64,000 bases of DNA, taken from contig NZ_CP061177.1 in the NCBI RefSeq assembly GCF_017355405.1, positions 2,215,001 through 2,279,000 of the forward strand. Reading direction: 5' to 3'. A program made the position numbers and the translations under genes. Source of the DNA: Roseomonas haemaphysalidis (GTDB lineage Bacteria > Pseudomonadota > Alphaproteobacteria > Acetobacterales > Acetobacteraceae). Numbering within the stretch: position 1 is the first letter of the stretch; every line of letters begins with the position of its first letter. Under the pieces are notes generated by a model. The model had not been told where the DNA came from, searched no databases, and saw only the letters and a program-made list of their open reading frames with translations. This document shows, in pieces, positions 35,564 to 44,386 of this stretch.

Positions 35564-36130
35564 ATGGGCCGGTTCGCGGGACAGGACTTCAGCATGATGG
35601 ACGGTAGTGTGGGGCGCCCCCGGCAGCAAGACGGGCTGAAGCGCATGGCCGGGCTGTTGGGGCTGCTGCTGCCGCTGGCCGGCTGCGTCGGCACGCCGTC
35701 GGAAGGGCCGCTGGATTTCTTTCGCAATGCCTTTGGCGACCCGTTGCAGGGCCGCGCGGCGCCGCCGGGCCTGGACGCCACCGGCTACCCCAATCTGGCA
35801 TCCGTCCCGGCCGCCCCGCCGCGCGGCGCCCCCTCGGCCCGCGAGGCGCTGAGCAGCGCGCTGGCCGACGCCCGGGCGCAGTCGCTGGCGCCCCGGCCTG
35901 CCGGCGTGCCGGTGCCGGCGCCACCCGTCGGCTCCGATGGCTCGGTGCCCGTGGCGCCGCCCGCGCCGCCGCGCCTGGCCGCGGCCCCGCGTATCGCCCC
36001 CGGCACCGCGCTGCCCATGACGCCGGCCGGCCGCGCCGGGCAGCCGGACGCCGTGCCCGCCGACCCTGGCGCCGCGCCCGCGCTGCCGCCGGCCGAGATG
36101 ATGGGCGTGCCGCCGCCGCCACGCCTCTGA
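35564..36130 (+). CDS. Proline/alanine-rich predicted lipoprotein
   Basis: This protein of up to 188 aa has a hydrophobic signal ending in the lipobox LAGC (MAGLLGLLLPLAGC), with the Cys at about residue 41 from the first ATG. ATG codons at 35564, 35594 and 35644 are possible; I kept the first because it has GGGAG upstream, but the second or third would give a more usual signal length. After the Cys, the chain carries GYPNLASVP, a phrase seen in other alphaproteobacterial lipoproteins, and then a long Pro/Ala-rich, probably unstructured tail. Its function is unknown. Confidence 0.6.
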   Translation: MGRFAGQDFSMMDGSVGRPRQQDGLKRMAGLLGLLLPLAGCVGTPSEGPLDFFRNAFGDPLQGRAAPPGLDATGYPNLASVPAAPPRGAPSAREALSSALADARAQSLAPRPAGVPVPAPPVGSDGSVPVAPPAPPRLAAAPRIAPGTALPMTPAGRAGQPDAVPADPGAAPALPPAEMMGVPPPPRL

Positions 36131-36206
36131 CCGCCGCGCCCGGTTCCCCCCGGCGACGATCTGCTTTACCCGACCCTTTGAACGCTTATCTCCGGACCGC
36201 TGCGCC

Positions 36207-37430
36207 ATGACCGAGGAATTCCACCGCATCCGCCGCCTGCCGCCCTATGTCTTCGCCGAGGTCAACCAGGCCAAGGCGAAGGCACGCGGGGCGGCCGAGG
36301 ACATCGTGGACCTCGGCATGGGCAACCCGGACAGCCCGACGCCACCGCACATCGTCGCCAAGCTGATCGAGGCGGTGCAGAACCCGGACACGCATGGCTA
36401 TTCCGCCAGCCGGGGCATTCCCGGCCTGCGGCGCGCCCTGGCGGGATACTACGCCCGCCGCTTCAACGTGGAGCTGGACCCCGAGACGGAGGTGGTCGCC
36501 ACGCTCGGCTCCAAGGAAGGGCTGGCAAACCTGTCGGCCGCCATCTCCTCGCCGGGCGACACCATCCTGGTGCCGAACCCGTCCTACCCGATCCACCAGT
36601 TCGGCTTCATCATCGCCGGCGCTTCCGTCCGCTCCATCCCGCACACGCCGGACGAGGCGATGCTGGAAGCGCTGGACCGCGCCGTGCGCCATTCGGTGCC
36701 CAAGCCCACGGCGCTGATCGTCAACTTCCCGTCCAACCCCACCGGGCTGATGGCGGACCTCGACTTCTACCGCGAGCTGGTGGCCTTCGCGAAGAAGCAC
36801 GAGATCTACATCCTCTCCGACCTCGCCTATGCCGAGCTGTATTACGGCGCCCGCGTGCCCCCCTCCATCCTGCAGGTGCCGGGGGCCAAGGACGTGGCGG
36901 TGGAGTTCACCTCCATGAGCAAGACCTACAACATGGCCGGCTGGCGCATGGGCTTCGCCGCTGGCAACCCCAAGCTGATCGCGGCGCTGACGCGGGTGAA
37001 GTCCTACCTGGACTACGGCGCCTTCACGCCCATCCAGGTCGCGTCCGTCGCCGCGCTGAACGGGCCGCAGGACTGCATCGACGACATGCGCCGCCTGTAC
37101 CGCGAGCGGCGGGACGTGCTGGTGAAGGGCCTGAAGCAGGCCGGCTGGGACGTGCCGGTGCCGGAAGCCGGCATGTTCGTCTGGGCGGAGATCCCGGAGC
37201 GGTTCCGTGGCCTGGGCAGCGTCGAGTTTTCCAAGCTGCTGCTGGCGCGGGCCAAGGTGGCGGTCGCCCCCGGCCTCGGCTTCGGCGAGCATGGCGACAC
37301 GCATGTGCGCATCGCCATGGTGGAGAACACCCAGCGCATCCGCCAGGCGCTGCGCGGCATCCGGGGCTTCCTGCAGGGGGACAACGCGGGCCCCGCCATG
37401 GAACCCACCGCCGAGGGAGCCAAGGCATGA
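36207..37430 (+). CDS. alaC: PLP-dependent class I aminotransferase (AlaC-like)
   Basis: This 407-aa fold-type I aminotransferase probably makes alanine or glutamate by exchange with 2-oxoacids. It shows VDLGMGNPDSPTP at the N-terminus, NPSYPIHQFGF, the NFPSNPTG substrate site, LSDLAYAELYY and the PLP Lys239 in SKTYNMAGWRMGF. The C-terminal arginine in HVRIAMVEN binds the substrate carboxylate. Its stop overlaps hom by ATGA, a common alphaproteobacterial order. DapL-type LL-diaminopimelate aminotransferase is an alternative reading. Confidence 0.88.
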   Translation: MTEEFHRIRRLPPYVFAEVNQAKAKARGAAEDIVDLGMGNPDSPTPPHIVAKLIEAVQNPDTHGYSASRGIPGLRRALAGYYARRFNVELDPETEVVATLGSKEGLANLSAAISSPGDTILVPNPSYPIHQFGFIIAGASVRSIPHTPDEAMLEALDRAVRHSVPKPTALIVNFPSNPTGLMADLDFYRELVAFAKKHEIYILSDLAYAELYYGARVPPSILQVPGAKDVAVEFTSMSKTYNMAGWRMGFAAGNPKLIAALTRVKSYLDYGAFTPIQVASVAALNGPQDCIDDMRRLYRERRDVLVKGLKQAGWDVPVPEAGMFVWAEIPERFRGLGSVEFSKLLLARAKVAVAPGLGFGEHGDTHVRIAMVENTQRIRQALRGIRGFLQGDNAGPAMEPTAEGAKA

Positions 37431-38728
37431 GCCGGCCGCTGTCGGTCGGCGTCGCCGGGCTGGGCACGGTCGGCGCGGGGGTGCTGACGGTGCTGCGGCA
37501 GAACGCGGCGCTGATCGCCGCCCGCGCCGGGCGCCCCATCGCCGTCACCGCCGTGTCGGCGCGTGACCGCAGCCGCGATCGTGGCGTGAAGCTGGACGGG
37601 CTGCGCTGGTACGAGGACGCGGCCTCCATGGCCGCTGATCCCAATGTGGACGTGGTGGTGGAACTGGTCGGCGGCTCGGACGGCCCCGCCAAGGCGCTGG
37701 TCGAGGCCGCGCTGGCCGCCGGCAAGCCGGTGGTGACCGCGAACAAGGCGCTGCTCGCGCTGCACGGTGCCGCACTGGCCGAGCAAGCCGAGAAGGCCGG
37801 CGTGGCGCTGGCCTTCGAGGCGGCGGTGGCCGGCGGCATCCCCGCCATCAAGGGGCTGCGGGAAGGTCTGGCGGCCAACCGCATCAGCCGTGTCACCGGC
37901 ATCCTGAACGGCACCTGCAACTACATCCTGACCTGCATGCGCGACCAGAAGCGCGAATTCGGCGACGTGCTGGCCGAGGCGCAGAAGCTGGGCTACGCCG
38001 AGGCCGATCCCTCCTTCGACATCGATGGCGTGGACGCGGCGCACAAGCTGGCCATCCTGGCCGCGCTGGCCTTCGGCCGCCCGGTGGATTTCTCCGCTGT
38101 GCATGTGGAGGGCATCCGACACGTCTCCGCGCTGGACATCCGGCTGGCGGAGGAGCTGGGCTACCGCATCAAGCTGCTGGGCATCGCCAGCGAGGTGGAG
38201 GGCGGCGTGTCCGCCCGCGTGCACCCCTGCATGGTGCCGGTGGCGCATCCCATCGCGGTGGTGGATGGCGTGTACAACGCCGTGGTGGCGGAAGGCGACT
38301 TTGTTGGCCGCGTGGTGCTGGAAGGGCGCGGCGCCGGCGCCGGGCCCACCGCCAGCGCCGTGGTGGCGGACCTGATCGACATCGCCCGCGGCCGCGCCAC
38401 CCCTGTCTGGGGCGCCGCCGGCAACGCGCTGGCGCAAACGCCCGCCGTGCCCATGGCGCAGCACCACGGCGCTTATTACCTGCGGCTGATGGTGCTGGAC
38501 CGCCCCGGCGTGCTGGCGGACGTGACCGGCGTGCTGCGCGACCACGGCATCAGCCTGGAAAGCATGATCCAGCGCGGCCGCGCCCCCGGCGAGGCGGTGC
38601 CCATCGTGCTGACCACCCACGACTGCCAGGAAGCCGCGATGCGCGGCGCGCTGGCGCGCATCGCCGCCCTGGAATCGGTGCTGGAGCCGCCTGCGCTGAT
38701 CCGCATCGAAACCCTGACCACTGCCTGA
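37427..38728 (+). CDS. hom: Homoserine dehydrogenase
   Basis: This 433-aa enzyme reduces aspartate semialdehyde to homoserine for threonine and methionine. The N-terminal Rossmann domain has VGVAGLGTVGAGVLTVL, followed by VVTANKALLA, the GILNGTCNYILT signature and AQKLGYAEADPSFDIDGVDAAHKL. A C-terminal ACT domain (about residues 350-430, YYLRLMVLDRPGVLADVTGV) suggests allosteric control, typically by threonine. It overlaps alaC by 4 bp and precedes glpX by 13 bp. Confidence 0.96.
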   Translation: MSRPLSVGVAGLGTVGAGVLTVLRQNAALIAARAGRPIAVTAVSARDRSRDRGVKLDGLRWYEDAASMAADPNVDVVVELVGGSDGPAKALVEAALAAGKPVVTANKALLALHGAALAEQAEKAGVALAFEAAVAGGIPAIKGLREGLAANRISRVTGILNGTCNYILTCMRDQKREFGDVLAEAQKLGYAEADPSFDIDGVDAAHKLAILAALAFGRPVDFSAVHVEGIRHVSALDIRLAEELGYRIKLLGIASEVEGGVSARVHPCMVPVAHPIAVVDGVYNAVVAEGDFVGRVVLEGRGAGAGPTASAVVADLIDIARGRATPVWGAAGNALAQTPAVPMAQHHGAYYLRLMVLDRPGVLADVTGVLRDHGISLESMIQRGRAPGEAVPIVLTTHDCQEAAMRGALARIAALESVLEPPALIRIETLTTA

Positions 38729-38741
38729 ACTGGACCCCGCC

Positions 38742-39728
38742 ATGACCACGCGCGACCTGATCCCCGTCGATCGCAACCTTGCCCTGGAGCTCGTCCGCGT
38801 GACGGAGGCGGCGGCGCTCGCTTCCGCCCGCTGGATCGGCCGGGGTGACAAGAACGCCGCCGACGGCGCCGCCGTGGATGCCATGCGCAAGGCCTTCGAC
38901 ACGGTGGCCATCGAGGGCACCGTGGTGATCGGCGAGGGCGAGATGGACGAGGCGCCGATGCTCTACATCGGCGAGAAGATCGGCCTGGGCGGCCCCAAGG
39001 TGGATATCGCCGTGGACCCGCTGGAAGGCACCTCCATCTGCGCCTCCGGCGGCCCCGGTTCCATCGCCACGCTGGCGGTGGCCGAGCATGGCGGCTTTCT
39101 GCACGCGCCCGACATCTACATGGACAAGATCGCCGTGGGCCCCGGCCTGCCGGCGGGCGTGGTGGACCTGGACGCGGCGCCGGGCGAGAACCTGCGCGAG
39201 CTGGCGCGGGCCAAGAAGTGCGAGATCAACGACCTGGTGGTCTGCATCCTGGGCCGCGACCGGCACAAGGACATCATCCGCGCCTGCCGCGAGGCCGGCG
39301 CGCGCATCATGCTGATCCCGGACGGCGACGTGTCGGGGCTGATCGCGGTGTCGCAGCCGGAAGCGGGCGTGGACCTGTATCTCGGCTCCGGCGGCGCGCC
39401 GGAGGGCGTGCTGTCCGCCGCCGCGCTGCGCTGCATCGGCGGCCAGATGCAGGGCCGCCTGCTGTACGAAGATGACAGCCAGATCCAGCGCGCGCGGGAC
39501 ATGGGCATCACCGACCCGAACAAGAAGTTCGCGGTGGACGAGATGGCCAGGGGCGACGTGATGTTCGCCGCCACCGGCATCACCACCGGCCCGCTGCTGA
39601 AGGGCGTGCGCCGCAACGCCACCGCCGGCTACACCCATTCCATCATCATGCGCAGCAAGACCGGCACCGTCCGCTACATCGAGGCGCACCACAACTTCGC
39701 CCTGAAGCCGAGCGCCTTTGCCGGCTGA
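38742..39728 (+). CDS. glpX: Class II fructose-1,6-bisphosphatase
   Basis: This 328-aa gluconeogenic enzyme hydrolyses fructose-1,6-bisphosphate and needs Mn or Mg. It has the GlpX motifs IGRGDKNAADGAAVDAMR, GEGEMDEAPMLYIGE, the metal site DPLEGTSICASGGPGS and YLGSGGAPEGVLSAAALRC. The length is normal. It lies between hom and recJ, overlapping recJ by 11 bp; this order is conserved in several alphaproteobacteria and so is not itself novel. Confidence 0.95.
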   Translation: MTTRDLIPVDRNLALELVRVTEAAALASARWIGRGDKNAADGAAVDAMRKAFDTVAIEGTVVIGEGEMDEAPMLYIGEKIGLGGPKVDIAVDPLEGTSICASGGPGSIATLAVAEHGGFLHAPDIYMDKIAVGPGLPAGVVDLDAAPGENLRELARAKKCEINDLVVCILGRDRHKDIIRACREAGARIMLIPDGDVSGLIAVSQPEAGVDLYLGSGGAPEGVLSAAALRCIGGQMQGRLLYEDDSQIQRARDMGITDPNKKFAVDEMARGDVMFAATGITTGPLLKGVRRNATAGYTHSIIMRSKTGTVRYIEAHHNFALKPSAFAG

Positions 39729-41514
39729 CCTGATCACCGTCGACACGGCGGCGCCCGTCCTGGGCGTCGCCAGCAGCGCCACCGGCCGCCGCTGGATGTG
39801 GCGGGAATCCGACGCGCGCATCGGCCTGGCCATTGCCCAGCGGCTGGACCTGCCGGAACTGCTGGGAACGCTGCTGTCAGCGCGCGGCGTCGGCATCGAG
39901 CAGGCGCGCGACTTCCTGGAGCCGACGCTGCGGGCCCTGATGCCCGATCCTTCCACGCTGATCGACATGGATGCCGCCGCCGAGCGCCTCGCCCAGGCCA
40001 TCCGCCAGGGTGAGCAGGTGGCGGTGTTCGGCGACTATGACGTGGATGGCGCCTGCTCCGCCGCGTTGACCACCCGCTTCCTGCGCGAGCTGGGCTGCCG
40101 CGTACGGCCCTACGTGCCGGACCGGCTGAAGGAAGGCTACGGCCCCAACCCGGCCGCCATCGCCGCGCTTTGCGCGGAAGGCGCGACGCTGATCGTCTGC
40201 GTCGATTGCGGCATCGCGGCCCATGCGGCGCTGGAAGCGGCCCGCGGGCTGGCGGACGTGGTGGTGCTGGACCACCACAAGGCCGAGGGCGCGGTGCCCG
40301 TCGTGGCCGCCGCCGTGAACCCCAACCGGCTGGATTGCGGCTCCGGCCTGCGCCACCTCTGCGCCGCCGCCGTGGCCTTCATGGCGGCCGTCGCCACCTT
40401 GCGGGTGCTGCGCGCGTCCGGTCATTTCGGGACCTCCCAGCCGCCGGACCTGCGCGGGCTGCTGGATCTGGTGGCGCTGGCCACCGTCTGCGACGTCATG
40501 CCGCTGACCGGTCTGAACCGTGCCTTCGTCACGCAGGGGCTGAAGGTCATGGCGCGGGGCGACCGCGCCGGCATCGCCGCCCTGCTGGAGGTGGCGCAGG
40601 CGCGCGACGCACCGTCCGCCTACACGCTCGGCTTTCTGCTCGGCCCGCGCATCAATGCCTCAGGCCGTATTGGCGAGCCGGACCTCGGCGTGCGGCTGCT
40701 CACCTGCGACGATCCGGTGGAAGCACGGATCATGGCCGAGCGCCTGGATTCGGTGAACCGCCGCCGCCAGGAGGTGGAGGCCGAGGTGCTGGGCAGCGCC
40801 TTTGCCGAGGCCGAGCGGCAGTCGGCGCTGGGCTTGCCGGTGCTGCTGATCGTGGGCGAGGGCTGGCATCCCGGCGTGGTCGGCATCGTCGCCGGCCGCG
40901 TGCGGGAACGCTTCAACCGCCCGGCTTGCGTCGCCGGGTTGCAGGACGGCTTCGCCAAGGGGTCGGGGCGGTCGGTGCCGGGCGTGGACCTGGGCGCCGC
41001 CATCATCGCCGCGCGGCAGGTGGGATTGCTGGAAACCGGCGGCGGGCATGCCATGGCGGCCGGCTTCTCTTTCCGGCCGGAACGGCAGGCGGAGGTGCAG
41101 GCCTTCCTCGTCGAACGCCTGTCCCATGCCGCCGACCTGCCGGGTGCCGCCGACCTGTTCCTGGACGCCAGCCTGATGGTGCCGGCGGCGACGGCCGGAC
41201 TCGCCGAACAGATCGGGCGGCTCGGGCCGTTTGGCGCCGGCAACGACGAACCGGTCTTCGTGCTGCCGCGTGCCCGCATCTCCCGCGCTGACCGCTTGGG
41301 GCGGGAAGGCGGCACGGTGCGCGCCTTTGTACAGGGGGAGAGTGGGGGCCGGCTGAAGGCCGTATGCTTCCGCGCCAAGGCCGGCCCTTTGGCGGAGCTG
41401 TTGCTGAACAGCGGAGGCGCCCCCGTGCACCTCGCCGGCGCGTTGCGAGCAGAGCGCTGGAACGGCGAGGTTTCCGCCAGCCTGCACGTGCAGGACGCGG
41501 CACCGGCGGGATGA
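39718..41514 (+). CDS. recJ: Single-stranded-DNA exonuclease RecJ
   Basis: This 598-aa 5'-3' exonuclease acts in recombination and mismatch repair. It shows the DHH-family motifs FGDYDVDGACS, VVLDHHKAEG and DVMPLTGLNR, and the DHHA1 part with GGGHAMAAGFSF. The best start is TTG at 39718, which overlaps glpX by 11 bp; no ATG occurs until 39797 and homologous N-terminal residues (GRRWMWRES) precede it. The weak start codon suggests low, coupled translation. Confidence 0.94.
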   Translation: MPADLITVDTAAPVLGVASSATGRRWMWRESDARIGLAIAQRLDLPELLGTLLSARGVGIEQARDFLEPTLRALMPDPSTLIDMDAAAERLAQAIRQGEQVAVFGDYDVDGACSAALTTRFLRELGCRVRPYVPDRLKEGYGPNPAAIAALCAEGATLIVCVDCGIAAHAALEAARGLADVVVLDHHKAEGAVPVVAAAVNPNRLDCGSGLRHLCAAAVAFMAAVATLRVLRASGHFGTSQPPDLRGLLDLVALATVCDVMPLTGLNRAFVTQGLKVMARGDRAGIAALLEVAQARDAPSAYTLGFLLGPRINASGRIGEPDLGVRLLTCDDPVEARIMAERLDSVNRRRQEVEAEVLGSAFAEAERQSALGLPVLLIVGEGWHPGVVGIVAGRVRERFNRPACVAGLQDGFAKGSGRSVPGVDLGAAIIAARQVGLLETGGGHAMAAGFSFRPERQAEVQAFLVERLSHAADLPGAADLFLDASLMVPAATAGLAEQIGRLGPFGAGNDEPVFVLPRARISRADRLGREGGTVRAFVQGESGGRLKAVCFRAKAGPLAELLLNSGGAPVHLAGALRAERWNGEVSASLHVQDAAPAG

Positions 41515-41534
41515 TATTTCCGGTCTGGGAGGGG

Positions 41535-41563
41535 TAGACGCGCCGCCTATGCCACGCTAGTAA
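41535..41563 (+). promoter_or_regulatory. Promoter candidate for tRNA-Glu
   Basis: TAGACG (41535-41540) and TAGTAA (41558-41563) are spaced 17 bp and would start transcription about 27 nt before the tRNA. The match to consensus is moderate. Confidence 0.4.
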
Positions 41564-41596
41564 CCGCCGCCCGCGCAAGCGCGTGGACATGGTTCT

Positions 41597-41672
41597 GTCC
41601 CCATCGTCTAGAGGCCTAGGACACCAGCCTTTCACGTTGGTAACACGGGTTCGAATCCCGTTGGGGATGCCA
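41597..41672 (+). tRNA. tRNA-Glu (anticodon UUC)
   Basis: The 76-nt cloverleaf has an acceptor stem GTCCCCA/TGGGGAT, a D arm with TCTAGAGGCCTAGGAC, an anticodon arm CCAGC-CTTTCAC-GTTGG with anticodon TTC at 41631-41633, a T arm ACGGG-TTCGAAT-CCCGT, discriminator G and an encoded CCA (41670-41672). The first acceptor pair is G1-U72 instead of the usual G-C; the rest of the stem pairs normally. Confidence 0.96.
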
Positions 41673-41676
41673 TTCC

Positions 41677-41713
41677 AATAAGGCCCGAAGGCTTTCGCCT
41701 GTCGGGCCTTATT
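41677..41713 (+). terminator. Hairpin terminator after tRNA-Glu
   Basis: AATAAGGCCCGA (41677-41688) pairs exactly with TCGGGCCTTATT (41702-41713), with an inner AGGC/GCCT helix. The T tract is weak, so it may also protect the tRNA precursor's 3' end or act on the convergent operon. Confidence 0.75.
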
Positions 41714-41765
41714 CGTGTCTGGAACAGGCCAAGCCACCGGAGCGCCGAGGCGCTCCGGCCGCTGT

Positions 41766-42944
41766 TCAGACCTTGGGCGGTACCACGATGGTCGGCGTCT
41801 GCAGGCCGGCGGGCCGCGGGTTGGCCGCCGGGGTTGTGGAGCTGGCGGGCTTCTCTCCCCCGCTGTCCGTATCCGCGGTCTGCACCGCGCCCTTCGCCAC
41901 GTCGGCGAGATCGGTGCTGGCCTTGGTCGCCACGTCCGCGACGCGCGCTGCCGCCTGCTTCACGCCCTCGCCCAGGCTATGGGCGGAAAGCCCGTCCTTG
42001 TTGATGGTGTCGCGCGCATCTTCGTAGGCGCCGGCGAGCGCGTCCTTGGCCTGCTCGACATTGTCACTGACCGCGTCCTTGACCTGCGCGTACTGCTCTT
42101 GCGCGGTATCGCTGACCTGCTTGGTCACGGCGTCGCTTGCTTCGCCCATCAGCCGGTTCTCGGCTTCAGTGGAAGGCAGCAGGGCGCCCAGCGCGGCGCC
42201 GACGGCCAGGCCCAGCGCACCCACCAGCAGCGGCTGCTCGTGGCTCAGCTTGCCCCAACCTGCCTGGAACTTCGCACCGGCACGGTTGGCGCCCGCAGCG
42301 GTCGCGTCGTAGCCCTGCGACAGGGTATGCGTCGCGTCATGCGTTTGCCGCCGCGCCGCATCGTGCACGGACCCGGCGGTGGCGGAAGCCTGGCTGCCAA
42401 GCTGCGAGGCACCATCGGCCACCGAGGCCGCCGCCGAGCTGATGGCCGACCCGGCGCTGGACGCCGTATCGGCCACCGCGTCGGCGACGTTCCGCGCGGT
42501 CCCTGCCACCGCATCCGTGGCATTGCTCGCGGCACCCACCACGGCATCCCTTGCACTGGCCACAGCCGCGCCCGCGCGGTCCAGCAAGCCGGGCTCCTGC
42601 GCCGAGGATGCCGGGGCCGGCAGCGCCGGCACGCGGTAGTCGGGCTGCCGCGCGGTGGCTGGATAGGCCGGCCCGCGGTTCTGGTTGGACAGCAGCAGCC
42701 AGCCGATGCCGGCGCCGATCAGCACCACCGGCAGCGGGTTGTCGCGCACCGACGTGCCGAGGTTGCGGATGAATTCCGAACCGCCGGAACTGCGCGCGTA
42801 GTCCATCACCTGATCCATGATCTGGTTGGGGGACATGCTGCCGCGCAGCGCCTCGATGGTGTCGGACACGCGGGCGCGGGTGCGCTCCACATCGTTCTCG
42901 ATCTCGGCGGCCGTGCGGCCACGCGGGTCTGTGGTTTCGCTCAT
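41766..42944 (-). CDS. DUF3618 membrane-associated stress protein
   Basis: This 392-aa protein has the N-terminal DUF3618 domain (AAEIENDVERTRARVSDTIEALRGSMSPNQ), a hydrophobic span NPLPVVLIGAGIGWLLLS near residue 75, a long Ala/Ser/Asp-rich helical region resembling LEA or apolipoprotein-like repeats (ASNATDAVAGTARNVADAVA and similar), a second span QPLLVGALGLAVGAALGALL, and a Pro-rich tail. Such proteins appear with Holin-X proteins in stress- or starvation-induced clusters. It overlaps the upstream Holin-X gene by 4 bp. Its mechanism is unknown; membrane shielding is a guess. Confidence 0.8.
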   Translation of the reverse strand: MSETTDPRGRTAAEIENDVERTRARVSDTIEALRGSMSPNQIMDQVMDYARSSGGSEFIRNLGTSVRDNPLPVVLIGAGIGWLLLSNQNRGPAYPATARQPDYRVPALPAPASSAQEPGLLDRAGAAVASARDAVVGAASNATDAVAGTARNVADAVADTASSAGSAISSAAASVADGASQLGSQASATAGSVHDAARRQTHDATHTLSQGYDATAAGANRAGAKFQAGWGKLSHEQPLLVGALGLAVGAALGALLPSTEAENRLMGEASDAVTKQVSDTAQEQYAQVKDAVSDNVEQAKDALAGAYEDARDTINKDGLSAHSLGEGVKQAAARVADVATKASTDLADVAKGAVQTADTDSGGEKPASSTTPAANPRPAGLQTPTIVVPPKV

Positions 42945-43354
42945 CGCACGGCCTCCTTGGCCACGGTGGCGTCCTTGGACACCTGGTTGACGGTCCGCTC
43001 CGGGGTCAGGTTGGCGGCCTTCATCTTGGTCAATGCGCCCTGCAGCAGCAGGTAGCCGATCAGCGCCACGACGACGCCGACGATCAGCCCCGCCACCCAG
43101 GCCTGCAGCCCGAAGCTGACAAGAAGGGCGACCACGGCCTGCAGCAGGATGATCAGCGCACCCAGCAGTAAAGCCCCCGCCACGCCGATTGACGCGGCGG
43201 CGGTGCCGAGCTGGCTGACCTTCTCGCCCATCTCGGCGCGGGCCAGCTGCACCTCCTGCCGGACCAGCGAGGAAGACTGCTGGACCAGATCGCCCAGGAG
43301 GTCCGGCACGCTGCGCGGGTCAGCGGCCGTGGTTCGGTTGAGGTCGGACGGCAT
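42941..43354 (-). CDS. Holin-X / DUF1469-type membrane protein
   Basis: This 137-aa protein starts with a charged amphipathic stretch (LVQQSSSLVRQEVQLARAEM) and has two transmembrane segments, ASIGVAGALLLGALIILLQA and AWVAGLIVGVVVALIGYLLL, the layout of the Actinobacterial Holin-X family. Despite the name, such proteins are not phage lysis factors in this context. Its start overlaps the stop of the upstream gene by one base and its stop overlaps the DUF3618 gene by four, so the three are co-translated. Confidence 0.85.
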   Translation of the reverse strand: MPSDLNRTTAADPRSVPDLLGDLVQQSSSLVRQEVQLARAEMGEKVSQLGTAAASIGVAGALLLGALIILLQAVVALLVSFGLQAWVAGLIVGVVVALIGYLLLQGALTKMKAANLTPERTVNQVSKDATVAKEAVR

Positions 43355-44070
43355 CAGTGCGTCCCCTCATCGATCGTCGGCATGCTGCCGGGCGTGGCGG
43401 TGCCGGGGCGGTGCGCCGCCGCGCCGCCGAGCGTCGCGGCGGACATCGTCAGCGGCCGCGCGTCCTGGCCCGGCGTGGAAGGCGCCCAGCCCGGCGCCTG
43501 GCCCGTCAGACCCGAAGGCTTGGCGGGGGAGGAGGGCGAGGCCGGGGAAGCGGCCGGCACGCCTGTCGCCGAGCTCTTGGCGAAGCGCGACACGGCGAAG
43601 CCCGCTAGCACCGCGGCGCCGAAGAACGCCGCCGGCTGGCGGCGGGCGAAGCCGGTCACCTCCTCGATCAGGCTGCCGACGCTGCGCTCGCGCAGCGAAC
43701 CGGCGACCCCCTCGATGGAATCGGCCGCGCTGCGCACGTGCTTGGCGATTTCGGGCGATGTGGATTCGAGATCGTCCGCCACGCGGCGCACCGCGCCGGC
43801 AAAGCCCTCGGCCTTGTCGGCGCCGGCTTCCTTGCCCTGGTTGGCCAGGTCCTCCGCCTTGGTCTTGACGGCGTCCGCGACCTCGGCCCCCTTGTCCTGC
43901 ACGGCGCCCAGCACATCGCTCGCCTCGGCCCGCAACTGATCGCCGGTTTCGCGTGCCTCGGTCGTGACGTCACGCTTCAGGGCGGCGGCATCCTCCTGCA
44001 CGGCGGACAGTCCGTCTCTGCCGCGCCGGGATGGATCATCGAAATCCCGTGTTCCGTTGGTCGTGCTCAT
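43354..44070 (-). CDS. Helical, apolipoprotein-like protein with C-terminal membrane segment
   Basis: This 238-aa protein has long amphipathic helices in its N-terminal half (AAALKRDVTTEARETGDQLR, VLGAVQDKGAEVADAVKTKA and similar) like LEA or apolipoprotein repeats, then a hydrophobic segment PAAFFGAAVLAGFAVSRF and a Pro/Ser-rich tail. GGAGG precedes the ATG at 44070. It is the first gene of the operon with the Holin-X and DUF3618 genes. I recognise no enzymatic domain; an envelope-stress role is inferred from the company. Confidence 0.75.
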   Translation of the reverse strand: MSTTNGTRDFDDPSRRGRDGLSAVQEDAAALKRDVTTEARETGDQLRAEASDVLGAVQDKGAEVADAVKTKAEDLANQGKEAGADKAEGFAGAVRRVADDLESTSPEIAKHVRSAADSIEGVAGSLRERSVGSLIEEVTGFARRQPAAFFGAAVLAGFAVSRFAKSSATGVPAASPASPSSPAKPSGLTGQAPGWAPSTPGQDARPLTMSAATLGGAAAHRPGTATPGSMPTIDEGTH

Positions 44071-44386
44071 GCAGGCCTCCTGGGTGAGTGACGCGGCGAC
44101 CCGGATGAGGACGATCGCTCGGCCCCGGATCAGGTCGTGCAGGCTCCATCGTGACAATCGTCCGCAGGAACGATGGTTTCGAACAACTCCCTTTGCTCTG
44201 CGCCATCCGTGCTGGCAGTGACCAAAGCCTATTTGACAGAACCGGCAGCACGGCTCAGTGCTGCATCCGCTCGCCTTCCGCATCCGCCGCCGGTGGCCCC
44301 GAAGCACCTCCGCCGCGAGATGCCACCCGGGCCGTGCCGGCGTGCATGCGGTGTCCACCGGCCACGCTCTTTGGGAACGACCCCGC
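44071..44386. other. Divergent intergenic region (316 bp) upstream of histidine kinase and stress operon
   Basis: No gene is supported here. A consensus -35 TTGACA is at 44233-44238, with a poor -10 (CAGTGC) 17 bp on, as a possible kinase promoter. A short inverted element, GTTTCGAAC, lies at 44176-44184. I looked for the GGAAC...GTT general-stress (EcfG) promoter on both strands and did not find a convincing copy. Confidence 0.4.

Noticed and set aside
36207..41514. alaC-hom-glpX-recJ order as a novel operon
   Set aside because: This arrangement is known in other alphaproteobacteria, so it is ordinary here apart from the TTG start of recJ.
42941..43354. Phage holin as a sign of a prophage
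   Set aside because: The Holin-X family occurs in chromosomal stress clusters, and no phage genes are nearby.
44071..44386. EcfG general-stress promoter (GGAAC-16/17-GTT) for the DUF3618 operon
   Set aside because: GGAAC occurs on the plus strand only and without a properly spaced -10; no good copy faces the operon.
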